Part shown: piece after piece, positions 30,281-37,960 of the stretch
Layout: every line of letters starts with the position of its first letter
Position numbering within the stretch: the stretch's first letter is position 1
Source of the DNA: DATARH01 sp963847345
GTDB taxonomy: Bacteria; Pseudomonadota; Alphaproteobacteria; ATCC43930; CGMCC-115725
Direction: 5' to 3'
Length of the DNA stretch: 64,000 bases
NCBI GenBank assembly: GCA_963847345.1
Contig: CAWJZU010000022.1
Location: 608,474 to 672,473, forward strand
The notes under the pieces: generated by a model
Databases searched by the model: none
Told to the model about the DNA's origin: nothing
The model's input: the letters and a program-made list of their open reading frames with translations, nothing else
Translations under genes and position numbers: made by a program

Positions 30281-30814
30281 TCAAGCCGGGTGGTGGCGCA
30301 TCCGGAACGCCGCCACCAGCAGGGCGATCCCGAACAGCAGGGCGTAGATCCCAAGCCACCACGAAATAGCAACGATCCCGGCGCCCGGCGCGAAAAACAG
30401 CACGATGCCGAGCAGGACAGAGATGATCCCGCCAAGCACCAGCAGCCATTCGCCGCTATGGCGGATCAGCCCGATCCCAGCCACAATCAGCACCACCCCG
30501 CTGACGACGGCCCAGATCGCGATCAGCCAGACAAAGGCGAGCAACGCCGCTCCAGGCCACAGAAAAACGAAGATACCGATAAGCAGATTGAGCACGCCTT
30601 CGATCAGTAACGGCCCCGAACGGCCGTGGTGGGTGGCGGCGCGCAGCCCGGCGATCAGCGCGAAAATGCCGTCGACAAAGCAATAGGCCGCAAACACCAG
30701 CAGCATCACGGTCGCGGTGAAAAACGGCAATACGAACGCAAGGATCGCGAACAGGATCGCCAGCGCGCCGCGCAGCGCCAGAACCCACCAGTTGCCGACC
30801 AGGATCGCCGCCAT
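30281..30814 (-). CDS. HdeD family acid-resistance membrane protein
   Basis: 177 residues from ATG 30814, ribosome site GAGGGA. Six hydrophobic helices in three pairs: WWVLALRGALAILFAILAFV, TVMLLVFAAYCFVDGIFALI, LLIEGVLNLLIGIFVFLWPG, AFVWLIAIWAVVSGVVLIVA, EWLLVLGGIISVLLGIVLFF and VAISWWLGIYALLFGIALLV. The internal repeats with 'G(I/V)..L..GI..F..P' are the DUF308 repeats of HdeD, an inner-membrane protein linked with acid stress. It lies just upstream of hsp20 in the same direction (about 105 bases), so a stress operon HdeD-hsp20-lon is possible. Confidence 0.88.
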   Translation of the reverse strand: MAAILVGNWWVLALRGALAILFAILAFVLPFFTATVMLLVFAAYCFVDGIFALIAGLRAATHHGRSGPLLIEGVLNLLIGIFVFLWPGAALLAFVWLIAIWAVVSGVVLIVAGIGLIRHSGEWLLVLGGIISVLLGIVLFFAPGAGIVAISWWLGIYALLFGIALLVAAFRMRHHPA

Positions 30815-30930
30815 TTTTTCCCTCGCAGTCCTCTCGCGTTTCGCGATTGGAAATAGCGCGAAAAGTGCGCCGATGTCGAGATCACGACAGGCGCGTCTAT
30901 CCCGACGGGCGCGTCTATTGGGTGGGCAGA

Positions 30931-31994
30931 TTACTTGAAGCGCGGCATGACCTCCTGGCACAACAGCCGGATCGCGTTCACGACGCGCTCGTGCGGAATG
31001 AGCCCGCCGCAATTCAATTCGGCGAGGATGCCCTCGAAGCCGACCTCGTCGCGCAGTTGCATCAGCTTCTTAGTGACACTGTCCGGGGTGCCGACCAGCA
31101 CATTGCCGCGCAGCGCGTCGGCATAGGTCAGCGTGCGCAGCTTCTCGGCGCGGTCGATGAAATTCTGCCGGCCGGAACGGCGCGCCGACTCGGCGATCAG
31201 CTCGTATTGCAGCCGGTAGAAATGGGTGACGCTTTCTTCGGCTTCGGCGCGCGCCCGCTCCTCGGTCTCGGCGACATAGATCGGCGCCGACACGTAAACC
31301 TGCCCTTTGCCGGGGTGGCCGGCCGCCTTCCAGGCGTCGTAATAGGCCTTGATGTGCGGCGCGAGGTCGGTCCAGGTCGGGTGGCGCGTGCTGGCGAAGA
31401 CCGGATAGCCGAGCGCGCCGATCGCTGGAAACGTGTCGGGGGTGCTGGCGGCGACGCGGATCTCGGGCAGCGGCTGCTGGTACGGTTTCGGCACAACGCG
31501 GACGTTCTCGAAGCGGTGAAACCGGCCGTTGTACGAAAAGCGGTCCTCGCTCCAGGCCGTCTTGACGATGTCGAGAATCTCGACGAAGCGATCGCGGCTC
31601 TCGTCATAGGGCACCTGGTAAGCGTCGTAGGTGCTGACGACGCCGCTGCGGCCGACCCCGAAGATCAGCCTGCCGTGGCTCAGCTGGTCCACCGTCGCGG
31701 CTTCCTCGGCGAGGCGCAGCGGATGGCACAGCGGCAAGACCTGCACCGCGATGCCGATCTTGATGCGGCTCGTGCGGGCTCTTGATGCGGCTCGTGCGGG
31801 CGGCGATCGCCGCGGCAAATCGGCAGCGGCGCCGACAGATGGGTGCGCTCGGGGGCGAAATGGATTTCTGCCAGCCACATCGCATCGAGACCGTAGCGCT
31901 CGGCGGCGTCGACCTGCGCCATGCCCTCGTCGAACGCTTCCGTGTCGCCGCGCCCGGGCAGCGACGGAAACTCGTGAAACATGCCGAATTCCAT
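30931..31994 (-). CDS. LLM-class flavin-dependent oxidoreductase, with a 22-bp duplication and a frameshift
   Basis: Luciferase-like monooxygenase, F420- or FMN-type barrel, 346 residues after repair. The start ATG 31994 has GAGGGGG upstream (MEFGMFHEFPSLPGRGDTEA). Then ERYGLDAMWLAEIHFAPERT, and in the second half GIAVQVLPLCHPLRLAEEAA, RLIFGVGRSGV, NGRFHRFENVRVVPKPYQQP and the C-terminal VLVGTPDSVTKKL. The two halves are out of frame for visible reasons: one extra T in the TTT near 31820, and a perfect 22-base tandem duplication at 31758-31801. Removing the 23 bases gives exactly 347 codons. Substrate unknown. Confidence 0.85.
31758..31801. repeat. Perfect 22-bp tandem duplication inside the LLM gene
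   Basis: Bases 31758-31779 and 31780-31801 are identical (TCTTGATGCGGCTCG ... GGGC). The repeated unit encodes the ARTSRIK step of the barrel twice, so its gain shifts the frame by one base. Confidence 0.95.
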
Positions 31995-32174
31995 GAGCGC
32001 CCCCTCGATCCGGCCGGAAGCTAGGCGTCGTCCCGGCCGCATGGCAAACACGATTTTCCCGGGGATGCCATTCCGGGCCGCCCTTACGGCCTCCTTCTAT
32101 GAGGCCCGTGAGGGTGTTGCAGCAAATTACCCGGGTGCCATGTCCGCCGCCTCCGTGCTAACGGCTAGCGAGAC

Positions 32175-33065
32175 ATGTCGCCCGAGCAGGGACGGATCCG
32201 CATCGGCATTTCCGGCTGGCGCTATCCCGGATGGCGCGGCGGCTTTTATCCGACCGGGCTGCTTCAGGCCGACGAACTTTCCTATGCCAGCCGGCATTTC
32301 GACACGATCGAGATCAACGGCACGCATTACTCGCTGCAGCGTCCGGAGTTCTTCCGGCGCTGGCGCGACGAGACGCCGGAGGGGTTTGTCTTCGCCGTGA
32401 AGGGCAGCCGCTTCATCACGCATATGAAGCAACTGCGCGAAATCGGCGCGCCGCTCGCCAATTTCTTCGCGCAAGGCGTGCTGCTTCTCGGCGACAAGCT
32501 CGGCCCGCTGTTGTGGCAGTTTTCGCCGCGCTTCCGCTTTGACCGGGACAAGCTTGAACGGTTTCTGGCGCTGCTGCCGCGCGACTGCGATGCCGCCGCC
32601 GTGCTTGCCTCCGGTCACGATCATCGTCTCGCCGGACGGTCCTGGATCACGTCCGAAACGCGCGGCGCGCTGCGCCACGCGATCGAGATCCGGCACCCGA
32701 GTTTCCTCGACCCCGATTTTGTAGCGCTTCTGCGGCAGCACAACATCGCGCTGGTTTTCGCCGACACCGTCGGCTGGCCCTATGCCGAAGACGTTACCGC
32801 CGATTTTCTTTACGTCAGGCTGCACGGTTCGCAGGAGCTTTATGCCAGCGGCTATTCGGAGGAGGAGCTTGACCGCTGGGCCGGGCGCATCTCGGTGTGG
32901 AGCGCCGGAGGCGAGCCTGATGACGCGAAACTGATCGACCCAGGTGCACGCTCGCCACGCCGGCCGCGCGACGTCTATGTCTATTTCGACAACGACGCGA
33001 AGGTGCGCGCACCGTTCGACGCGCAAAGCCTGCGCCGCAAGCTGGGCCTCACCGGCATGCCTTAA
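32175..33065 (+). CDS. DUF72 domain-containing protein
   Basis: 296 residues. Marks of the DUF72 (YecE-like) TIM barrel: IRIGISGWRYPGWRGGFYP, ASRHFDTIEINGTHYSLQRP, FFRRWRDETPEGFVFAVKGS, GPLLWQFSPRFRFDRDKLE, AIEIRHPSFLDPDF, DFLYVRLHGSQELYASGYS and RDVYVYFDNDAKVRAPFDAQ. The function of the family is not established. Single gene, divergent from the LLM gene with about 180 bases between starts. Confidence 0.92.
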   Translation: MSPEQGRIRIGISGWRYPGWRGGFYPTGLLQADELSYASRHFDTIEINGTHYSLQRPEFFRRWRDETPEGFVFAVKGSRFITHMKQLREIGAPLANFFAQGVLLLGDKLGPLLWQFSPRFRFDRDKLERFLALLPRDCDAAAVLASGHDHRLAGRSWITSETRGALRHAIEIRHPSFLDPDFVALLRQHNIALVFADTVGWPYAEDVTADFLYVRLHGSQELYASGYSEEELDRWAGRISVWSAGGEPDDAKLIDPGARSPRRPRDVYVYFDNDAKVRAPFDAQSLRRKLGLTGMP

Positions 33066-33200
33066 GGCGCTGGAAGGCAGGAGCGGGCGGGCCGGTCATC
33101 GTTCCGGAGCCACCCGCCGCGCTCGAATACCTCGGGCGCTACGGAACTAAAGGGCGAGCTTCCCCCTTTAACCTGCATCGAGTCATTCACGGGGATCACG

Positions 33201-33608
33201 ATGCACAAGACCCTAGCAGTTGCCGTCGTTGTTGGTTTGGCAGGGGGCCTCACGACGGGAGGCGCGCTGGCCCAGCAGCCGGCGGCCACGAGCGCACCGC
33301 AGAACAGCGCGATCAACACCAGCGACTCCTCGAACCGGATGGCGGCCGGCCCGGTCAAGGGATCCAACAGCTTCACCGAAGGCGAAGCCCGCTCGCGGAT
33401 CGAGAAGAAGGGATTCTCGAACGTCGGCGCTTTGAGGAAGGACGACAACGGGATCTGGCGCGGCCGCGCGACGATGAACGGCCAGCAGGTCGATGTCGCG
33501 CTCGACTACCAGGGCAATGTCTTCGAGGGCGCCGCGGCGACCGGAATGAGCGGGCAGACCATGCCTAGTCAGGGACCACGCACGACTTCGGGCAACGGCG
33601 GCCGCTGA
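33201..33608 (+). CDS. Small secreted protein with a PepSY-like domain
   Basis: 135 residues. A signal peptide is clear: basic MHKTL, hydrophobic AVAVVVGLAGGLTTGGALA, cleavage after ALA. The mature part has a low-complexity Ser/Thr/Ala linker, then NSFTEGEARSRIEKKGFSNV and GIWRGRATMNGQQVDVALDY with the strand QGNVFEG, the pattern of short PepSY-type periplasmic proteins in Bradyrhizobium relatives. A polar Gly/Ser/Thr tail ends it. Preceded by GGAACTAAAGG, which resembles half of a general-stress (EcfG) promoter; the other half is not convincing. Confidence 0.75.
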   Translation: MHKTLAVAVVVGLAGGLTTGGALAQQPAATSAPQNSAINTSDSSNRMAAGPVKGSNSFTEGEARSRIEKKGFSNVGALRKDDNGIWRGRATMNGQQVDVALDYQGNVFEGAAATGMSGQTMPSQGPRTTSGNGGR

Positions 33609-33655
33609 TCGGCCCGCGCCGCAGCCGATAATTCCAACGCTTAGGATCAGACACC

Positions 33656-34291
33656 ATGATCACGATTTCGCGTCTTTATGACGACTACGCCACCGCCGCC
33701 CGCGCGGTCGATGAATTGGAGCGCGCCGGCATCCCGCGTGACGACATCAGCATCGTCTCGAGCAATGCCGAGGGATGGTACGGCCGGGACCGCACGACGT
33801 CGGGAGTCGACCCGGCGCATGACCGCGACCATGACGGGCGTGACGATCGGGCCGAGGGCGCGGCGGCCGGCGCCGGCATCGGTGCGACGATCGGCGGCGT
33901 GGCTGGGCTGCTCGCCGGTCTGGGCTTGTTGGCGATTCCCGGCATCGGCCCGGTGGTCGCCGCGGGCTGGCTTGCTTCTACGGCGGCGCTGGCCGCAGCG
34001 GGCGGCACCGCCGGCGGTCTGATCGGCGCGCTGACGCAGTCCGGCGTCAGCGAAGACGAGGCCAATGCTTACGCCGAAGGCGTGCGTCGCGGCGGGACGC
34101 TGGTGACGGCGCGCGTCCCCGAAGTTGACCGGGCGCGCTACGAGGCGATCCTCGACCGCTCGGCGGTGAATATCGGAGAGCGTTCAGCGATGTGGGAGCG
34201 CGGCGGCTGGAACCGGTTCGATCCGTCAGCACCGGCCTACACCGCCGACGAAATCCGCCGCGAACGCGAGACGTACCGCACGCGGCTGTAA
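33656..34291 (+). CDS. Glycine-zipper general stress protein (GSP17M/YflT-like domain)
   Basis: 211 residues. The N-terminal ferredoxin-like fold (MITISRLYDDYATAARAVDE, GIPRDDISIVSSNAEGW) resembles the heat-induced YflT / general stress protein 17M domain. An Asp/His/Arg-rich linker follows. Then comes a glycine zipper (AAGAGIGATIGGVAGLLAGL, GPVVAAGWLASTAALAAAGG), and the C-terminal half returns to the fold (VSEDEANAYAEGVRRGGTLV). Family members occur in osmotic or general stress regulons. Only 47 bases separate it from the secreted protein, so they may share a transcript. Confidence 0.78.
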   Translation: MITISRLYDDYATAARAVDELERAGIPRDDISIVSSNAEGWYGRDRTTSGVDPAHDRDHDGRDDRAEGAAAGAGIGATIGGVAGLLAGLGLLAIPGIGPVVAAGWLASTAALAAAGGTAGGLIGALTQSGVSEDEANAYAEGVRRGGTLVTARVPEVDRARYEAILDRSAVNIGERSAMWERGGWNRFDPSAPAYTADEIRRERETYRTRL

Positions 34292-34358
34292 CCGCACCCC
34301 GTTTGCTGGCCCGGCCGGCCTCCGCACCGCAGAGGCCGGCTGTTCTTTTAGAGCGGAG

Positions 34359-34385
34359 GCAAATTCCCTGCGGCAGGGAATTTGC
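34359..34385. repeat. Perfect 12-bp palindrome and CAGGGAATTTG repeats (repeat field 34330-34560)
   Basis: GCAAATTCCCTG, CGG loop, CAGGGAATTTGC is a perfect hairpin behind the stress gene. The motif recurs as GCAGGGAATTTGG (about 34469), GAGCAGGGAACTG (about 34515) and GAGCAGGGAATTTGC (about 34539). The 440 bases 34292-34731 hold only these repeats and no convincing gene; the field is a known style of Bradyrhizobiaceae spacer. Confidence 0.65.
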
Positions 34386-34731
34386 TCGTTCGGGCGCTGG
34401 ACTTTGATGAACTTTCTCCATTGATGACAGGGATTTAGAGGAACCTCCGCCCGGTTTCCGGCGCAGGACGCAGGGAATTTGGCGGAGCCGAACAGCGATC
34501 TGTCCAACGCCGAGCAGGGAACTGCCAGCAGCGAGCAGGGAATTTGCGGCAGCCCATCGCGGCGCTTCCTGGCGTATCAACCCTGGCGCAGTATGCAATG
34601 CGATTGCGGCGATTTTCGCGCCGCTCAACCCCCCGCACCGGATCGCAGCGCGTCGTTGGCGCCGAACACGCCTGCCAGGGCCTCACCGAAAGCGCAAGCA
34701 GCGCCGGCGTGAAAACGGCGGCCGCCACCGC

Positions 34732-35157
34732 TCAGGACGCCGATTCAGCCGGTGCGACGTAGACCATCCAGGAGACGCCGAAGCGGTCAGCGACCATGCC
34801 GAAGCGCGGCGAGAAGAATGTCTGGGCAAGCGGCATCTGCACCTGCCCGCCTTCGGCCAGCGCGTTGAACAGCCTCTCCGCCTCCGCCTCGTCGGGCGCG
34901 GTCAGCGATAGCGCGAAGCCCTCGAATTTCGGCCGGCCCTCACAGCGCCCATCCGAGGCCATCACCTCGCTACCGCCGATGCGGAAGCGGGCGTGCATAA
35001 TTTTGTCTACCTTGGTCGGGTCCTGCGGGCACGCGGCCGGGTCCGGGGCATCCTTGAAGCGCATCATCATGACGTCCTCAGCGCCAAGCGCCCGGCGATA
35101 GAAGGCGAGCGCCTCCTCGCACCTTCCGTCAAGAAACAGGTAGGGTTGTACCGGCAT
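34732..35157 (-). CDS. VOC family protein (PhnB/3-demethylubiquinone-9 3-methyltransferase-like)
   Basis: 141 residues from ATG 35157, GAGG eight bases upstream; an earlier ATG is at 35172. Vicinal oxygen chelate fold with the PhnB-like start VQPYLFLDGRCEEALAFYRR, ALGAEDVMMMRFKDAP, KIMHARFRIGGSEVMASDG and the end FFSPRFGMVADRFGVSWMVY. These proteins lack a known enzyme activity in most bacteria despite the methyltransferase name. It is 39 bases downstream of DUF1428, same strand, and the two probably form a unit. Confidence 0.88.
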   Translation of the reverse strand: MPVQPYLFLDGRCEEALAFYRRALGAEDVMMMRFKDAPDPAACPQDPTKVDKIMHARFRIGGSEVMASDGRCEGRPKFEGFALSLTAPDEAEAERLFNALAEGGQVQMPLAQTFFSPRFGMVADRFGVSWMVYVAPAESAS

Positions 35158-35210
35158 TTGCGGGATCCTCATTCAAGACTTGGTATGGGGCATTTGGCGG
35201 CGGATTCAGG

Positions 35211-35561
35211 TCAGGCGTTTACGATCATTTCGAAGCCGCCATAGATCATTCGTTTCCCGTCAAACGGCATCGAACTCATGTTCGACATGCGCGGGTCGGC
35301 CATGAAGTTTTTCATGCCTTCGTCGCGTGCCTGGCGCGACGGCCAAAGTATCCAGGAAAACACGACGGTCTCGTCTTCCTGGCACTTCACCGCCATCGGG
35401 AATGAGGTGAGCTTGCCATCGGGAACGTCGTCCCCCCAGCACTCGACGAGCTGCAAGGCGCCGTGATCCTTGAAAACCAAGGCAGCCTTCTCCGCATGCT
35501 GCTTGTACACATCTCGATTGGCCTTTGGAACGGCCAAAACAAATCCATCTATATAGGTCAT
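35211..35561 (-). CDS. DUF1428 domain-containing protein
   Basis: 116 residues, ATG 35561 behind GGAGAGAG. Dimeric alpha-beta barrel (ABM-like) protein: MTYIDGFVLAVPKANRDVYK, VECWGDDVPDGKLTSFPMAV, KCQEDETVVFSWILWPSRQA and the family end SSMPFDGKRMIYGGFE. DUF1428 (YbaA in E. coli) has no proven function. It is divergent from a MarR regulator; the shared 228-base space holds a perfect GTTGATATCAAC palindrome. Confidence 0.93.
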   Translation of the reverse strand: MTYIDGFVLAVPKANRDVYKQHAEKAALVFKDHGALQLVECWGDDVPDGKLTSFPMAVKCQEDETVVFSWILWPSRQARDEGMKNFMADPRMSNMSSMPFDGKRMIYGGFEMIVNA

Positions 35562-35765
35562 GAACTCTCTCCGTCTGCTCTGCTCGCCGGTGCATCCGTC
35601 ACGCGCCTCAAGGGGTCGACCGCGGGATGTTGCAAAACTGCGATCACCTCACGCCGCTCAGCCTGGCACCGGCGCCGTTGTCACTGCCGGCGCCAAGCCG
35701 CGATCCGAAGCGCATTTCCGACCCCTTTCCAATCGTTTCGGTTGCGCACGGCCTTGCGCCACTGA

Positions 35766-35777
35766 GTTGATATCAAC
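35766..35777. promoter_or_regulatory. Perfect palindrome GTTGATATCAAC, candidate MarR operator
   Basis: A 12-bp perfect palindrome lies 13 bases before the MarR start and in front of the divergent DUF1428-VOC genes. MarR-type regulators usually bind such AT-rich inverted repeats in the space shared with their target gene. This is inference from position and symmetry. Confidence 0.55.
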
Positions 35778-35789
35778 ATATTTACCCTA

Positions 35790-36248
35790 ATGTCAATCGC
35801 CGAGTCAAACACGCACGTTTCCTACGCGACGACCCGGATGGTGCGCGACACCTGCCTGTGTCTGCACTTGCAGCGGGCTGCCCGCGCCGTCGCGCGGCAA
35901 TTCGACGAGGCGCTGCGCCCGCTTGGCTTGACCAACGGTCAGTTCTCGCTGCTGATGTCCCTCAACCGTCCGGAGCCGCCGACGATCGGCGATGTCGCGG
36001 CGCTGCTCGCGATGGACCGCACGACCCTGACCGCCAATTTGAAGCCCCTCGAACGGCGCGGGCTGGTCGAGCTGCGGATCGACGGCGCCGACCGGCGCAG
36101 CCGCCGTCTGATCCTGACCGGGAACGGTCGCGATCTCCTGGCCGAAGCGCTTCCGGTTTGGAAGGGCAGGCACCTGGAGATCGAAAACCTGCTGGCCGGC
36201 TGCGACGCGGACGCGCTGCGCGCCGAGCTGCGGGCGCTTTCCCGATGA
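35790..36248 (+). CDS. MarR family winged-helix regulator
   Basis: 152 residues. MarR fold: dimerisation helix CLHLQRAARAVARQFDEALR, GLTNGQFSLLMSLNRP, the recognition helix IGDVAALLAMDRTTLTANLK, the wing LVELRIDGADRRSRRLILTG and the C-terminal dimer helix. DRTTLT/ANLKPLERRGLV is the common type in alphaproteobacteria. Likely regulator of itself and of the divergent DUF1428-VOC pair. Ligand unknown. The 190 bases behind it hold no gene. Confidence 0.92.
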   Translation: MSIAESNTHVSYATTRMVRDTCLCLHLQRAARAVARQFDEALRPLGLTNGQFSLLMSLNRPEPPTIGDVAALLAMDRTTLTANLKPLERRGLVELRIDGADRRSRRLILTGNGRDLLAEALPVWKGRHLEIENLLAGCDADALRAELRALSR

Positions 36249-36439
36249 TCGGATAGAGGCGGCATAGACGCCGCAGGCCGGCCGCGAACCGGCACCCCTA
36301 CCCGGTGCCGCCTCGACCCGTCGCGCGTTCCCCGCGGGCGCTGGTCTGATCATAGGTTCATTGAGCGATCCCGCAGGGCGAACCAGATCGGCCACCCGAA
36401 CGTTCGCTAAGGGGTTGAGCGAACGTTGTGAGAGTGGGG

Positions 36440-37960
36440 ATGACCATGCCAAAACCCGCACCGCCCGCGGCTGGCGAGACGGCGACGATCTCGACCGGCA
36501 ATCCCGGCCTGGATGATATTCTCGAAGGCGGGTTCGATGCCGATCGGGTCTATCTGATCGAAGGCCGCCCGGGCACCGGCAAGACCACTCTCGCGCTGCA
36601 GTTTCTTTTGGAAGGCGTCCGCGTCGGCGAGCGGTGTCTTTATGTCACGCTGTCGGAGAGCGAGCGCGAGTTGCGCGCCGTCGTCGGCCGGCACGGCTGG
36701 ACATTGGCCGGCATCGACGTGTTCGAGCTGATGCCGCCCGAAGCCAGCCTCGATCCGGAACAGGAACTGACGCTGTTTCATCCCGCCGAGATGGAGCTTA
36801 GTGAAACGACCAAGAACATTCTCGATCGGGTAGCCGAGATAAATCCGAAGCGGGTGGTCTTCAACTCGTTGTCCGAGATGCGCCTCCTGTCGCAAAACTC
36901 GCTGCGCTATCGGCGTCAGATACTTGCGCTGAAAACCTTTTTTGCCGGGCGGCGCTGTACGGTCCTGCTACTCGACGACATGTCGTCGCAGGATCACGAC
37001 CTACAATTGCACAGCATTGCCAACGGCGTCATCACGTTGGAGCAGCTCTCGCTGGAATACGGCGCCGAGCGACGGCGGCTCCGCGTCGTCAAGATGCGTG
37101 GCATGAAGTATCGCGGCGGGTTTCACGATTTCACGATCGAGAGCGGTGGGCTGGCCGTTTATCCGCGTCTCGTCGCCGCCGAACACCATCGGGCATTCCT
37201 CGGCGAACTGACCTCGACCGGCTGCCCCGAACTCGACGCGCTTCTCGGCGGCGGTATCGAACGCGGGACAAGCATGCTGCTGATCGGCGGCGCCGGGGTC
37301 GGCAAGTCGTCGATCGCCTTGACGTGCGCGATGGCCGCGGCGGCCCGCGACGAAACGGTTGCCGTTTTCGCCTTTGACGAGGGCCTCGGGACGGTATTCG
37401 CACGCGCCCAAGGCCTCGGCATGGAGCTGCAATCCCATGTCGACTCGGGTCGGATATGCGTTCAGCAGATCGACCCGGCCGAGATGTCGCCCGGCGAATT
37501 CGCCCACACGGTCCGCCAAAGCGTGCAGCAGGACGGGGTCCGAGTCGTCATCATCGATAGCCTCAATGGCTATATGAACGCGATGCCCGAGGAGCGTTTC
37601 CTCGTTCTGCAAATGCACGAGCTTCTCAGTACCCTCAATCAGCTCGGCGTCATCACGATACTGGTTCTGGCGCAGCACGGGTTGATGGGACCGATGCAGA
37701 CGCCGCTTGATATCAGCTATCTGAGCGATGCCGTGCTGATGCTGCGATATTTCGAGGCGGAGGGCCGGGTTCGCCGGGCGATTTCCGTCGTAAAGAAACG
37801 CAGCGGCGCACACGAGGACACGATACGGGAGTTCCGGCTTACAAATGACGGAGTCAAGGTCGGCCCGCCGCTTACCGAGTTTCAGGGCATCCTGACCGGC
37901 GTGCCGGATTACCGGGGCGGTGCGAACCCGCTGCTTCCGACCGGAGGATCGCGGGATTGA
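36440..37960 (+). CDS. KaiC-like double RecA-domain ATPase
   Basis: About 506 residues with two KaiC domains. Domain 1: GNPGLDDILEGGFDADRVYL, Walker A EGRPGTGKTTLALQF, Walker B CTVLLLDDMSSQ. Domain 2: STGCPELDALLGGGIERGTS, Walker A GGAGVGKSSIALTC, the EDEGL-like FAFDEGLGTVFARA, Walker B VRVVIIDSLNGYM. A Glu pair (SESERELRAV) sits at the catalytic position of domain 1; FDEG in domain 2 is Asp-Glu. Start ATG 36440; others are possible nearby (GTG 36428, ATG 36446). The stop overlaps the TTG start of the following hybrid kinase, so the pair acts together. No kaiA or kaiB is present. Non-clock KaiC homologues of this kind occur in many alphaproteobacteria, with roles in stress or signalling. Confidence 0.9.
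   Translation: MTMPKPAPPAAGETATISTGNPGLDDILEGGFDADRVYLIEGRPGTGKTTLALQFLLEGVRVGERCLYVTLSESERELRAVVGRHGWTLAGIDVFELMPPEASLDPEQELTLFHPAEMELSETTKNILDRVAEINPKRVVFNSLSEMRLLSQNSLRYRRQILALKTFFAGRRCTVLLLDDMSSQDHDLQLHSIANGVITLEQLSLEYGAERRRLRVVKMRGMKYRGGFHDFTIESGGLAVYPRLVAAEHHRAFLGELTSTGCPELDALLGGGIERGTSMLLIGGAGVGKSSIALTCAMAAAARDETVAVFAFDEGLGTVFARAQGLGMELQSHVDSGRICVQQIDPAEMSPGEFAHTVRQSVQQDGVRVVIIDSLNGYMNAMPEERFLVLQMHELLSTLNQLGVITILVLAQHGLMGPMQTPLDISYLSDAVLMLRYFEAEGRVRRAISVVKKRSGAHEDTIREFRLTNDGVKVGPPLTEFQGILTGVPDYRGGANPLLPTGGSRD

Noticed and set aside
34226..34507. Minus-strand open frame of 93 codons behind the stress protein gene
   Set aside because: It translates the CAGGGAATTTG repeats and overlaps the end of a real gene in antisense; no ribosome site.
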